The position numbers and the translations under genes were made by a program. A stretch of DNA of 54,072 nt, taken from NCBI GenBank assembly GCA_023416695.1, contig JAEZGY010000080.1:1-54072 (forward strand). The letters run 5' to 3'. The DNA comes from Bacillota bacterium. GTDB taxonomy: Bacteria; Bacillota; Clostridia; Lachnospirales; Lachnospiraceae. Positions within the stretch are counted from its first letter, which is position 1; every line of letters starts with the position of its first letter. Under the pieces are notes generated by a model. It saw nothing but the letters and a program-made list of their open reading frames with translations. It did no database searches and had not been told where the DNA came from. Shown one piece after another: positions 45,214 through 54,037 of this stretch.

Positions 45214-45861
45214 CTATTCAATATGGCTTAAAAAAGCATCCTCATCCAAGGCAAACTCTGTTTCCATATCTAGCTGACCTTCTTCTAGCTCTGCAGCTAC
45301 CATGCTTGCAGGACCATAAAGTTGGTCAGTTATTTCTTTTTTATTACTTCTAACAGTTGTTAAATTATCCTCTAGAGCAGTTAGCAAACTATTGTTACGA
45401 GTCTTAATCATCTCAAACGCATCAGCCAATACCCTTTCAGTAGTATTTAACATATCCTCTGTATATGATAATGCCCCCGTGCGAATTTGGTTTGCATCTG
45501 CATTGGCACTAGACATAATCTGTCTGGCTTCGTTATTCGCCTGCTCTAACACTTGATTTGCTTGAGCATATGCTTGTTGCATAATCTCATGCTCACTAAT
45601 TAGATTTTTTGTCTTTTCCTGAGCGTCAGCTAACATGGTAGCCGCCTTATCTTCAGCGTCTGCAATAATCGCATCCCTATTGGCAATTATCTTCTGATAA
45701 CGCTTAATCTCATCTGGAGTACGCAAACGCAATTCATCCAATAAATCATACAGCTGGTCTTTCGGTACCACTACTTTAGTAGAAGATAACGGAGACATCT
45801 TACAGCTTTCTACAAACTCATAAATATCTTCAATCAATTGTTCAATTCTGCTAAGTCCCAT
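45214..45861 (-). CDS. Coiled-coil protein of unknown function
   Basis: 215 aa. The middle (about 55-175) is a continuous Ala/Glu/Gln-rich helix with ANRDAIIADAEDKAATML and similar heptads, resembling V-ATPase subunit H/E stalks or DivIVA-like helices. The N-terminal LIEDIYEFVESCK and VVPKDQLYDLLDELR segments and the acidic C-terminus complete it. There is no membrane helix. Similar proteins are encoded beside coaD in clostridia, by my recollection. It is third in the rsmD-coaD unit, 63 bp after coaD. A structural or division-site role is speculative. Confidence 0.85.
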   Translation of the reverse strand: MGLSRIEQLIEDIYEFVESCKMSPLSSTKVVVPKDQLYDLLDELRLRTPDEIKRYQKIIANRDAIIADAEDKAATMLADAQEKTKNLISEHEIMQQAYAQANQVLEQANNEARQIMSSANADANQIRTGALSYTEDMLNTTERVLADAFEMIKTRNNSLLTALEDNLTTVRSNKKEITDQLYGPASMVAAELEEGQLDMETEFALDEDAFLSHIE

Positions 45862-45924
45862 ATTAACACTCCAATCTTGTTCATACTATCCTAAAAATTA
45901 TTATTATAAAATTATATAATTAAA

Positions 45925-46407
45925 TCATAATTTATCGTATTTTGCTAATATGTTAGGGATGATTTCTGAAGGTACAAAGTTTGATATATCACCATTATAG
46001 CTAGCAATTTCTCTAACAATACTAGAACTCAAATAGGAATACTCCAAACTTGTTGTTAAAAACACAGTATCTATCTCAGAATTCAATTTATGATTTGTCT
46101 GAGCAATCTGAAGCTCATATTCAAAATCAGAAACCGCACGTAATCCCCTAACTATAGTGGATGCTTTCCGCTTCTTTGCATAATCAATTAGTAGACCATC
46201 AAAGGCTTCTACTGAAATATTCCGCATATTCTTTGTGACTTGCCGAATCAACTCAACTCGTTCCTCCACAGAAAATAATGGAGTTTTCACGCTATTATTA
46301 AGCACAGCAATAATTAACAAATCAAACATCTTAGATGATCGCAAGATGATATCCAAATGTCCAAAAGTAACAGGGTCAAAACTCCCTGGATATATCCCAA
46401 TTCTCAT
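45925..46407 (-). CDS. coaD: Phosphopantetheine adenylyltransferase
   Basis: Fourth step of coenzyme A synthesis, making dephospho-CoA. It is 160 aa. The nucleotidyltransferase motif GSFDPVTFGHLDI (with TxGH) lies at residues 8-20, with RGLRAVSDFEYE and YSYLSSSIVREIA also present. AGGAGG precedes the ATG. It lies 9 bp after rsmD, the common rsmD-coaD pairing. Confidence 0.98.
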   Translation of the reverse strand: MRIGIYPGSFDPVTFGHLDIILRSSKMFDLLIIAVLNNSVKTPLFSVEERVELIRQVTKNMRNISVEAFDGLLIDYAKKRKASTIVRGLRAVSDFEYELQIAQTNHKLNSEIDTVFLTTSLEYSYLSSSIVREIASYNGDISNFVPSEIIPNILAKYDKL

Positions 46408-46416
46408 ACTAACCTC

Positions 46417-46986
46417 CTATAACGTACTCCTGCTACTTTTACATACAAACATATGCTTGTTTGTCTTATAGCGTTTCTCTTTGACAAGGTCAAATCCATA
46501 CTCGCTCAAATAGGAAAAATCAGTATCTAGATTTGCTTCTACAATAATTAATGTTTCATTGGTAATGATATTAACTCTTTGAAGCTCACCTAAAATGTTC
46601 TTCTCATGGCTTAAACCATAAGGTGGATCCATAAATACATAATCGAATACATATCCTCTTCTATTTAAATTCCGTATGGCCTCTAAACAATCCATTTGAA
46701 GAATCTCACTTTGTTCTACAAAATGGCATGCTTTCACATTGGACTTAATACAGTCAATGGCAGACTTATTATTTTCGACAAATACTGCACTGTTAGCTCC
46801 ACGACTTAGTGCTTCTATGCCAATAGCTCCACTTCCTGCAAATAAATCCAAAAACTTCACGTCATACAATTGGTTCTGAAGCATATTAAAAAGAGTTTCT
46901 TTAATGCGATCTGTAGTCGGTCTAGTAGATAGCCCTTCTACGGTTTTGAGATTTGTTCTTCTGGCTTTTCCTGCAATTACTCTCAT
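46417..46986 (-). CDS. rsmD: 16S rRNA (guanine966-N2)-methyltransferase RsmD
   Basis: 189 aa SAM-dependent methyltransferase. MRVIAGKARRTNLKT at the start, the TRPTTDRIKETLFNML segment, the SAM loop DLFAGSGAIGIEALSRG and the catalytic DPPYG are typical. It heads the rsmD-coaD-coiled-coil operon. The ribosome site before the ATG is weak (GGACGGG). Confidence 0.96.
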   Translation of the reverse strand: MRVIAGKARRTNLKTVEGLSTRPTTDRIKETLFNMLQNQLYDVKFLDLFAGSGAIGIEALSRGANSAVFVENNKSAIDCIKSNVKACHFVEQSEILQMDCLEAIRNLNRRGYVFDYVFMDPPYGLSHEKNILGELQRVNIITNETLIIVEANLDTDFSYLSEYGFDLVKEKRYKTNKHMFVCKSSRSTL

Positions 46987-47072
46987 AAAGCCCGTCCTTA
47001 TTTCGTATATATATATTTAACATCTAGTCATAAATAGTCTATCTCATAATCTTCTATAATTCAATAGAAAAT

Positions 47073-47107
47073 AAAAAAATATGTAAGGAGCCAATTTAAG
47101 GCTCCCC
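47073..47107 (-). terminator. Terminator of the SASP gene
   Basis: GGAGCC and GGCTCC pair on the minus strand with a 7-nt loop; a T7 run starts about 6 nt beyond the stem. Confidence 0.6.
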
Positions 47108-47181
47108 TAGATTATTATCTATTTCGCATGCTGTAACGTAACAATCTTTCATGAGTTAAAGTCATCTAGGCTAATATATAG

Positions 47182-47382
47182 TTATTTTCCTGCCATTCTT
47201 TTTTCTTGTTCGGCAATCATTTTTTTCACCATATATCCACCTACACTTCCGTTTTGGTATGAAGTTAAGTCTCCATTATAGCCATGCTTTAATGGTACTC
47301 CTAATTCAGAAGCTACCTCGTATTTAAAACGATCCATTGCCTCTTTTGCCTCCGGTACCTCGACTCTGTTTCGACTAGACAT
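47182..47382 (-). CDS. Alpha/beta-type small acid-soluble spore protein
   Basis: 66-aa protein that coats and protects spore DNA. The family's first motif, with the germination-protease site (FKYEVASELGV, 19-29), and the second motif GYNGDLTSYQNGSVGGYMVKK are both visible. GGAGG lies 8 nt before the ATG. Expression in the forespore (sigma-G) is expected from the family, but I did not find a convincing sigma-G promoter. Its presence shows the organism forms endospores. Confidence 0.96.
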   Translation of the reverse strand: MSSRNRVEVPEAKEAMDRFKYEVASELGVPLKHGYNGDLTSYQNGSVGGYMVKKMIAEQEKRMAGK

Positions 47383-47398
47383 GAAATCAGCCTCCGTT

Positions 47399-47415
47399 CA
47401 TATTTTGAAAATATG
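47399..47415. repeat. 17-bp perfect palindrome in the SASP leader
   Basis: CATATTTT-G-AAAATATG, ending just upstream of the GGAGG ribosome site. It may be an mRNA hairpin that masks or stabilises the leader, or an operator. Confidence 0.5.
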
Positions 47416-47556
47416 TTGTATTCTTAAGTCCCAGTGGAATCTAAAAATACATTTCCAAAATAATAAGGTTTGGTTTGTTGTTACAATATTATTATATGTA
47501 TCGTAAAATCTTTTACACATGTAGTTATTGGCTTAGATTCCATATATTAAACACAT

Positions 47557-49122
47557 CTAACACACATCCACTAATTCAATCATAGATAACTGCTCTTTTG
47601 TAGGATGATGAATGGTTACTATTCGATTTGCCTGAGACATTAAATTTTTTTCAAACAAATTACGTATTCCTCTGCCATTGCCAAAGTCTCTTCTTTCATT
47701 ATCTTCCATATTCTCTAGGTACGATTCTATCCATGAAAGCGCCTCGTCCACATAGTGAACACCAGCTTTTTCGGCCATCGATTTAAGAATGTCTACTAAT
47801 TCCGTGGTTGTATAATCTTTAAACTCTATAAAGGTATTAAACCTTGATATCAATCCCGTATTAGATTTTAAAAACTGTCTCATTTCTTCTGTGTAACCAG
47901 CCACAATTACTACTAAGTCATCACGGTTATCTTCCATTAATTTTACTAAGGTATCAATAGCTTCGCTTCCATAGTCATTGGTGCTACTGTGTTTTGTAAG
48001 ACTATATGCTTCATCAATAAATAATACTCCACCTATTGCACTTTTAACCACTTCCGTAACCTTAAGAGCAGTCTGCCCTACATAACCTGCCACAAGACCA
48101 GAGCGGTCCGTTTCAACTAAGGTACCTTTGGATAACAAACCTAATTCACAATAAATTTCTGCTAGTATTCTAGCTACAGTTGTCTTTCCAGTACCTGGAT
48201 TTCCACTAAAGACCATATGATAAGTCATTTCCGTAGAAGGCATATTAAAACCCTCTCTTAATTTACGAACCTTAATCAGATTGATTAAAGAATTAATCTG
48301 ACTTTTTACTTCTTCTAGTCCGATTAAACTTTTTAGTTGGTTTAGAAGAAAATCAAGCTTCTCCTGAGGTTCTTTGGAACCCTGTTTTTTATCGTTAATA
48401 CATTCCTGTAACGAAATTAACATTTGATCGTCGGCTTCTTTATGAAATATTTCCGACTTATTAACGTTACTGTCCAAATTTTGCTCAACTGAAGAATATG
48501 GGGTACCATTTGTCAAAAGCATAGACATCTGTTTCAATTCAACCATATTAACAATCTGATCATTACTCATCTTTTTAAACAAATATCGTTTACCAAGACA
48601 TAGTTCAGTCTGTTCCATACTCAAAAACCGAATTGATTTATTATAATACTGTTCTACAAACGCTAATGTGGTACGGTCTCTTTTACTATCTACGTAGGAA
48701 AAAGCCAATAGTACTGACATCATATGATCTAAAAAAACAGATGCCATATTGGTTCCTTTTTCATAATCATACAAGCTACACAATTGAAGAACAATTGGGG
48801 GACCGTTAACAATATGCTTTGCATTTAAAATAATTTCTTCAGAATACTCTGTTTCTGGATGAATATCAAAAACATTACAACTTGTTATTTGAGCAATTAT
48901 ACTTCTTATGGTAACGGATAATCTTCCACAAAAAATAGAGCCATGAACAAGAACACCTTGAACATAGAAATCAAGATGATTATAAATACTACTGTTTAAA
49001 TAGCTCTCAGGCTCTTTCCAGTATCCATCCCTTTCAAGCATTTCGCAAAGATTCACTAAGGCTTTATAGTTTTCCTGCATTAAAGCTATATAATAGCTAT
49101 TGTAAATCGATTGCTGTTGCAT
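47557..49122 (-). CDS. CbxX/SpoVK-family AAA+ ATPase with N-terminal extension
   Basis: 521 aa. Residues 1 to about 250 are an unrecognised, mostly helical region with scattered cysteines. Residues of about 256-521 are a CbxX/CfqX-type AAA domain: Walker A GNPGTGKTT (about 307-315), Walker B GGVLFIDEAYSL, sensor and the arginine-bearing GNGRGIRNLFE. Bacillus SpoVK, needed for spore maturation, is about 320 aa and lacks this front part. Two ATGs are possible (49128 and 49122); GGGAG is 7 nt from the second. It lies between recG and the SASP gene. Confidence 0.9.
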   Translation of the reverse strand: MQQQSIYNSYYIALMQENYKALVNLCEMLERDGYWKEPESYLNSSIYNHLDFYVQGVLVHGSIFCGRLSVTIRSIIAQITSCNVFDIHPETEYSEEIILNAKHIVNGPPIVLQLCSLYDYEKGTNMASVFLDHMMSVLLAFSYVDSKRDRTTLAFVEQYYNKSIRFLSMEQTELCLGKRYLFKKMSNDQIVNMVELKQMSMLLTNGTPYSSVEQNLDSNVNKSEIFHKEADDQMLISLQECINDKKQGSKEPQEKLDFLLNQLKSLIGLEEVKSQINSLINLIKVRKLREGFNMPSTEMTYHMVFSGNPGTGKTTVARILAEIYCELGLLSKGTLVETDRSGLVAGYVGQTALKVTEVVKSAIGGVLFIDEAYSLTKHSSTNDYGSEAIDTLVKLMEDNRDDLVVIVAGYTEEMRQFLKSNTGLISRFNTFIEFKDYTTTELVDILKSMAEKAGVHYVDEALSWIESYLENMEDNERRDFGNGRGIRNLFEKNLMSQANRIVTIHHPTKEQLSMIELVDVC

Positions 49123-49160
49123 ATTCATACTCCCCTCAAAAAGGTTTTTTATATTATTGG

Positions 49161-51194
49161 TTATAAAGAAGTTCTACTAGCATAGCTTGCAATCCTATTT
49201 CTTAGAAATTCATTTTGCATAATCAATACTTCATCCTTAATATATTCTTTTGCTGCTTTCGCCGCCAATTTTAATATCTTGGAATCATTATACACATCCG
49301 CTAGCTTAAATTCCATCAGACCACTTTGCCTGATTCCAAACAAATCTCCTGGTCCCCTTAGTTTAAGATCTTCTTCGGCAATAACAAATCCGTCGTTGGA
49401 ATGATTCAAAATCTCTAAACGCTTCATGGTATCCTTGCTACCTGAACCACAGATAAAAATACAATAAGACTGATATTTCCCACGACCCACTCGTCCTCTT
49501 AGCTGATGAAGCTGAGCAAGGCCAAATCGTTCCGAATTTTCTACCATCATTACGGTAGCATTCGGTACATTTACGCCTACTTCTACAACTGTAGTAGACA
49601 CTAAAACTTGAATTTCTCCCTTACTAAAGCGCTCCATAATCTCATTTTTTTCGCTTGGTTTCATTTTACCATGTAAATATTCTACTTGTATAGAGGAAGG
49701 TAATGCTTCTGTCAATTTCATAGTATATTCTATCACATTTTCTGCCTCAATAGCTTCACTTTCTTCTACCATTGGGCATATGACATATGCTTGTCTACCA
49801 GCTAAAACTTCCTTTTCGATAAAACGATAAGCTTTATCACGATAATTCGTATCTACAACACAGTTTTTAATTGGCAAACGATTTGCTGGTAATTCATCAA
49901 TTATGGAAACATCCAAATCACCATATAGAATGATTGCTAAAGTTCTTGGGATCGGAGTAGCACTCATCACCAGTACATGTGGATATTGTCCTTTTCCTTG
50001 AAGCGTTTCACGCTGTCGCACACCAAATCTATGCTGTTCGTCTGTGATAACAAGCCCTAAAGAAGCATATTCTACCTTCTCCTGGATCAACGCATGGGTA
50101 CCCACAATAATATCTACCTCATGATTTTTTATGAGTTCATAAGTCTCACGCTTTTGACTAGCTGTCATAGAACCTACTAATAAAGCTATTCGTATACCAA
50201 ATGAAGTAAGTAATTTATGCATCCCGTCATAGTGTTGTTTGGCTAAGACTTCTGTAGGAGCCATAATACAACCTTGATAACCATTTTTAGATGCCGCCAC
50301 TAAAGCAAGTACAGCAATGATTGTTTTACCAGACCCAACATCTCCTTGCACTAAACGTTGCATAGCAGTTGGGCCTTTCATATCCTTCTTAATTTCCTCC
50401 CATACCTTCTTTTGAGCATTCGTCAATTCATAAGGTAAATTCCTAATTAAATGGTCACATTCCTCTACTGGATATATGACATTCTCATTTTTCTGTATCG
50501 TACGATTATCCTTCATATACTGGATTGCAAGGGAGAACAAAAAGAATTCATCAAAAACTAAACGTTTTCTTGCAAGAAGCATTTCATCCATATTCTTTGG
50601 TTCATGTATGGTTTTTACCGCCTTCTTATAGTCCATTAACCGATATTCGTCTCGTATATTTTTGGGCAGAAAATCCTTTCTAAACTCCACCTCTTTTAAA
50701 GCTATACTAACAGACTTAGCTACTTGATGATTAGTAAGCCCACTAGTAAGGTTGTAGATAGGAAGTAATTTGCCTACTTTATTATAAAACTCTTGTTTTG
50801 TCAATATTGTAGGCTGGTCCATGACCAGCATTCCATTTTTGCGAACTATTTTGCCTCGCACAATATAATACGTCCCCAGTTTTAATTGCTTTAATAAAAA
50901 TGGCATGTTAAACCAAGTCAGCTGAAGGTTGGAGGTGCCATCTGAAATACGACAAATGACTAACTTAAGATTCTTTATTTTCTTTAATTCTGGACTTCTA
51001 ATTAGTGTCCCCTCTACGGCTACAGTCATACCTTCTTCTATAGTGGCAATAGGTTTAATATCCTCATATTCATCGTAACGAAAAGGATAATGTTCCAAAA
51101 GATCTAAAACTGTATAAATACCTAATTTATGATATTTTTCTTCTGCAGCCTTACCTATGCCTTTGATTGCTATAATAGAATCCTCAGACCTCAT
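49161..51194 (-). CDS. recG: ATP-dependent DNA helicase RecG
   Basis: 677 aa, normal length. The N-terminal wedge/OB domain (about 50-150) recognises branched DNA. The helicase core has Walker A GDVGSGKT, the DEQH box (ITDEQHRFGVRQR), SATPIPRT and the C-terminal QLRGRVGRG with the RecG-type LRGPGDLFGIRQSG. It reverses stalled forks and resolves branched DNA. GGAGGTG precedes the ATG. The order Asp23-DAK-recG matches the Bacillus yloU-yloV region. Confidence 0.98.
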   Translation of the reverse strand: MRSEDSIIAIKGIGKAAEEKYHKLGIYTVLDLLEHYPFRYDEYEDIKPIATIEEGMTVAVEGTLIRSPELKKIKNLKLVICRISDGTSNLQLTWFNMPFLLKQLKLGTYYIVRGKIVRKNGMLVMDQPTILTKQEFYNKVGKLLPIYNLTSGLTNHQVAKSVSIALKEVEFRKDFLPKNIRDEYRLMDYKKAVKTIHEPKNMDEMLLARKRLVFDEFFLFSLAIQYMKDNRTIQKNENVIYPVEECDHLIRNLPYELTNAQKKVWEEIKKDMKGPTAMQRLVQGDVGSGKTIIAVLALVAASKNGYQGCIMAPTEVLAKQHYDGMHKLLTSFGIRIALLVGSMTASQKRETYELIKNHEVDIIVGTHALIQEKVEYASLGLVITDEQHRFGVRQRETLQGKGQYPHVLVMSATPIPRTLAIILYGDLDVSIIDELPANRLPIKNCVVDTNYRDKAYRFIEKEVLAGRQAYVICPMVEESEAIEAENVIEYTMKLTEALPSSIQVEYLHGKMKPSEKNEIMERFSKGEIQVLVSTTVVEVGVNVPNATVMMVENSERFGLAQLHQLRGRVGRGKYQSYCIFICGSGSKDTMKRLEILNHSNDGFVIAEEDLKLRGPGDLFGIRQSGLMEFKLADVYNDSKILKLAAKAAKEYIKDEVLIMQNEFLRNRIASYASRTSL

Positions 51195-51213
51195 GAAAAC
51201 ACCTCCTTAAAAT

Positions 51214-51253
51214 CAAAAATTCAGGCTGTCGCAATGACCTGCGACAGCCTGAA
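51214..51253 (-). terminator. Terminator of the DAK-domain gene
   Basis: TTCAGGCTGTCGCA and TGCGACAGCCTGAA (14 bp, 6-nt loop) followed by TTTTTGATTTT on the minus strand, before recG. Confidence 0.88.
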
Positions 51254-51272
51254 TACTTAGAATTTTACTTTC

Positions 51273-52949
51273 TTATTCTACAGACAGTACATAATAATAA
51301 ATTGGCTGTCCACCATATTGAACTTCTACATCGATATCAGGATATTCCTCAGTAATAGCATCTGCAACTGCATTTGCATCCTCTTCAGTTACTTCCTCAC
51401 CAAAGTAAAGACTAACTAACTCAGAATCTTCATCGATTAACTGCTTAATTAATTCAAGAGTAGTATCATAGATTTCAGTTCCTACAGAAAGAATGGCTGT
51501 GTCACCGATTCCCATAATATCTCCTTGTTTAATAACTTTACCATCTATGGAAGTATCCCTAACAGCATATGTCACCTGACCAGTTTTTACTCTAGACATT
51601 TCTTCTAACATTTTTTTCTTATTATCTTCCACTGATCTATCATGAACAAAGTTGATTACAGCAGTAATACCTTGAGGTATTGTTTTAGAAGGAATTACAA
51701 CAATATTTTTATCTTCTGTTAAGCTAGCAGCTTGTTCAGCAGCTAAAATAATGTTTTTATTATTAGGAAGAACATATATAGTATCTGCGTTTACTGAATC
51801 AATGGCATTTAATACATCTTCTGTACTAGGATTCATTGTTTGACCACCTTCAATAATGTAGTCTACGCCAAGTTCCCTAAAGATTTCATTCACACCTTCA
51901 CCTACAGAAACGCTAATAAATCCAACGCTCTTACGTGGTTGTGCCTTTTGTTTTTCCTCTTTTTCCTTCTCTAACTGCGCAGCAGCTACTTTTTCGGCAT
52001 CCTTAATTAAACGCTCTTCATGCTCTTCACGCATGTTATCAATCTTCATTTTTGTCAGAGAACCATAGGTTAACGCTCTCTGAATTGCTAAGCCTGGATC
52101 ATTGGTATGAACATGTACTTTTACAATATCGTCATCAGACACAACAACAATAGAATCACCAATAGATTCTAAATATGCCTTAAACTCATGCTCTGTTTTC
52201 ATATCATATGGTTTTTCTAACATAATAATAAATTCTGTACAATAACCAAATTTGATATCACATGTACTAGCATTTTCAACATTTATTGTTCCAGTTGCTT
52301 TCACAACTGGTTTAATTTCGATATTAACTTCTTTTCCACATAAAGCATCGAATGCTCCACGTAGTACAGTAACTAATCCCTGTCCACCAGAGTCTACAAC
52401 TCCAGCTTCTTTAAGCACTGGTAGTAAATCCGGAGTTTGTTGAAGTACAACCTCCATGTGATCTAGTACTTTTTGGCAAAACACAACTAAATCATCTGTT
52501 TCTCCAACAAGTTCTGCAGCCTTGGTTGCACCACCTCTAGCAACAGTAAGAATCGTACCTTCTTTCGGCTTCATAACGGCTTTATATGCTGTTTCTACTG
52601 CTTTCTGAAAAGCATTAGACATTATAGTAACATTTATTTTTTCATGCTCTTTAATTTCCTTTGTGAAACCTCTAAAAAGCTGGGATAAGATAACACCGGA
52701 GTTACCTCTAGCCCCTCTTAATGAGCCACTAGAAATCGCTTTGGCTACATTTTCCATAGTCACTTCACTAAGTCCACTTACTTCTTTTGCAGCAGACATA
52801 ATAGTTAACGTCATATTTGTTCCTGTATCACCATCTGGTACAGGGAATACATTCAATTCATTAATATATTCCTTTTGTGCTTCGATACTTTGAGCTCCGG
52901 CAAGAAAACATTTTTGAAGAGTCTTAGCATCTATATTCTTTATAACCAC
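51273..52949 (-). CDS. DAK-domain protein YloV, FakA-like kinase
   Basis: 558 aa. The N-terminal DhaL-type ATP-binding domain has FPVPDGDTGTNM (metal-binding aspartates) and GSLRGARGNSGVILSQL. The middle and C-terminal region (about 225-558) match FakA/YloV proteins, with VVDSGGQGL. FakA phosphorylates fatty acids bound to FakB (DegV) partners; no degV gene is in the window. The start is GTG at 52949, with AGGAGG 9 nt upstream. It lies 37 bp after the Asp23 gene, the conserved yloU-yloV order. Confidence 0.93.
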   Translation of the reverse strand: MVIKNIDAKTLQKCFLAGAQSIEAQKEYINELNVFPVPDGDTGTNMTLTIMSAAKEVSGLSEVTMENVAKAISSGSLRGARGNSGVILSQLFRGFTKEIKEHEKINVTIMSNAFQKAVETAYKAVMKPKEGTILTVARGGATKAAELVGETDDLVVFCQKVLDHMEVVLQQTPDLLPVLKEAGVVDSGGQGLVTVLRGAFDALCGKEVNIEIKPVVKATGTINVENASTCDIKFGYCTEFIIMLEKPYDMKTEHEFKAYLESIGDSIVVVSDDDIVKVHVHTNDPGLAIQRALTYGSLTKMKIDNMREEHEERLIKDAEKVAAAQLEKEKEEKQKAQPRKSVGFISVSVGEGVNEIFRELGVDYIIEGGQTMNPSTEDVLNAIDSVNADTIYVLPNNKNIILAAEQAASLTEDKNIVVIPSKTIPQGITAVINFVHDRSVEDNKKKMLEEMSRVKTGQVTYAVRDTSIDGKVIKQGDIMGIGDTAILSVGTEIYDTTLELIKQLIDEDSELVSLYFGEEVTEEDANAVADAITEEYPDIDVEVQYGGQPIYYYVLSVE

Positions 52950-52986
52950 TGAATTGTTCCTCCTTAAAAGTTACCTATCTATAAAA

Positions 52987-53343
52987 TTAGTCATTTACAC
53001 GCACACCTTCTACATAAATACGTATCTTTTCGACTTCTATTCCAGTATATTCTTCTACATTATACTTCACATTGCTAATAAGGTTCTCTGCCACTGCAGA
53101 AATGCTAACACCATATACTACAATAATATGAAGATCGATGCTTATTTTATTCTCTTCTATAACTACATTAACACCATGGCTAATATTTTCTCTTTTTAAC
53201 AGATTAACAAATCCATCTTTAACGTTAACAGAAGCCATTCCTACAACACCAAAGCATTCCACCGCAGCAGAACCAGCATATTTTGCAATAACATCATTGT
53301 CGATTAATATTTCACCAATTTGAGTATTCATATGTCCTTTCAT
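52987..53343 (-). CDS. Asp23/Gls24 family envelope stress protein (YloU)
   Basis: 118 aa from the ATG at 53343 (GGAGG 6 nt upstream). The ORF runs 40 codons further up, but that part is unlike the family and overlaps the promoter. Family pattern: IGEILIDNDVIAKYAGSAAV, the VVGMASV strand, and the C-terminal VKYNVEEYTGIEVEKIRIYVEGV. These cytoplasmic proteins are linked to cell-envelope homeostasis and to the DAK/FakA protein encoded next. Confidence 0.93.
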   Translation of the reverse strand: MKGHMNTQIGEILIDNDVIAKYAGSAAVECFGVVGMASVNVKDGFVNLLKRENISHGVNVVIEENKISIDLHIIVVYGVSISAVAENLISNVKYNVEEYTGIEVEKIRIYVEGVRVND

Positions 53344-53403
53344 ATTAACCCTCCAATTCAATATATTATCAGGTATTCCTGATTTGGCGCATATTATTTC
53401 TAT

Positions 53404-53429
53404 ATTATACCCTTTTTTCACGAAAAAAG
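53404..53429 (-). promoter_or_regulatory. Asp23 gene promoter with inverted repeat in the spacer
   Basis: A perfect -10 TATAAT (minus strand, 53409-53404), with a poor -35 (TTTCTT). An 8-bp inverted repeat CTTTTTTC-AC-GAAAAAAG (53412-53429) fills the spacer and may be an operator. Confidence 0.5.
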
Positions 53430-53477
53430 AAATATATATTTTAAAATAACATTTATCAAACAATCATACACCTATGA

Positions 53478-53507
53478 TTACAATCTTATGCATATATATT
53501 ATATAAA
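53478..53507 (+). promoter_or_regulatory. Possible promoter of the 45-aa membrane ORF
   Basis: TTACAA (53478-53483), an 18-bp spacer and TATAAA (53502-53507). The palindrome TGTGA-GTAT-TCACA (53513-53526) follows at the expected transcription start. Confidence 0.4.
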
Positions 53508-53546
53508 TATGTTGTGAGTATTCACACAATATACGGATGTGATTGT

Positions 53547-53684
53547 ATGAAAAGAATGATCGGTTTCATCCTTTTTTGGATGGCCATAGGTATGACCATT
53601 ATGCTCTTTATTACAAATGGATTACTTGCTATTGGAATAATTATAGGTTGCTTGTTTTTAGGCTATAATTTATTCTGCAACTAA
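53547..53684 (+). CDS. Small membrane protein, 45 aa
   Basis: The ORF encodes MKRMIGFILFWMAIGMTIML followed by a second hydrophobic half ending GYNLFCN. The basic start and two hydrophobic segments with a short polar turn (FITNGLL) suggest a hairpin membrane peptide with the N-terminus inside. Similar short MKR-xxG hydrophobic proteins occur in clostridial genomes, by my recollection. The ribosome site (GGATGTG) is weak. It is divergent from the Asp23 gene and convergent with rpmB, so it is a separate unit. Being short, it could still be spurious. Confidence 0.6.
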   Translation: MKRMIGFILFWMAIGMTIMLFITNGLLAIGIIIGCLFLGYNLFCN

Positions 53685-53721
53685 CAATCCAAATGTTAAA
53701 ACCCTATAATTTCACATGTAT

Positions 53722-53758
53722 AAAAGGGACTCAAAACACAGATGCATTTTGAATCCCT
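53722..53758 (-). terminator. Terminator of rpmB
   Basis: AGGGATTCAAAA and TTTTGAGTCCCT (one G-U) on the minus strand, followed by TTTTATA. Confidence 0.75.
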
Positions 53759-53791
53759 CTCTACTCGTATAATGCTATAAATATATGTTCA

Positions 53792-53977
53792 TTAAGCACG
53801 CTCAACTAAACCAGATTTAAGGCATGAAGTACAAACATACATCTTTTTTGCAGCTCCATTTACATTAACCTTAACAGATTTAACATTAGATTTCCACATT
53901 TTATTGCTTCTTCTATGTGAATGACTCACAGCAATACCAAAGTGAGCACCTTTTTCGCAAATTGCGCATTTAGCCAT
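53792..53977 (-). CDS. rpmB: 50S ribosomal protein L28, zinc-finger type
   Basis: 61 aa. MAKCAICEKGAHFGIAVSHSH opens the protein, and the CAIC plus CTSC pairs form the zinc ribbon of the C+ paralogue. The ORF opens 14 codons earlier, but AGGAGGTG lies just before the ATG at 53977 and L28 starts there in the family. In Firmicutes it is commonly divergent from, or adjacent to, yloU/yloV, as here. Confidence 0.97.
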   Translation of the reverse strand: MAKCAICEKGAHFGIAVSHSHRRSNKMWKSNVKSVKVNVNGAAKKMYVCTSCLKSGLVERA

Positions 53978-54009
53978 TGAAAGCACCTCCTTAGCGTAAC
54001 TTCTCGCAT

Positions 54010-54037
54010 TAATTAGCAATTAATATTACAATGTCAA
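54010..54037 (-). promoter_or_regulatory. Probable rpmB promoter
   Basis: A perfect TTGACA (minus strand, 54037-54032), a 16-bp spacer ending TGC and a weak -10 TAATTA (54015-54010). Confidence 0.5.

Noticed and set aside
47383..47556. Sigma-G promoter for the SASP gene
   Set aside because: Expected from the family, but no pair of -35/-10 elements at proper spacing was convincing.
53344..53463. 40-codon N-terminal extension of the Asp23 protein
   Set aside because: It spans the best -10 box, and the GGAGG-supported ATG is at 53343.
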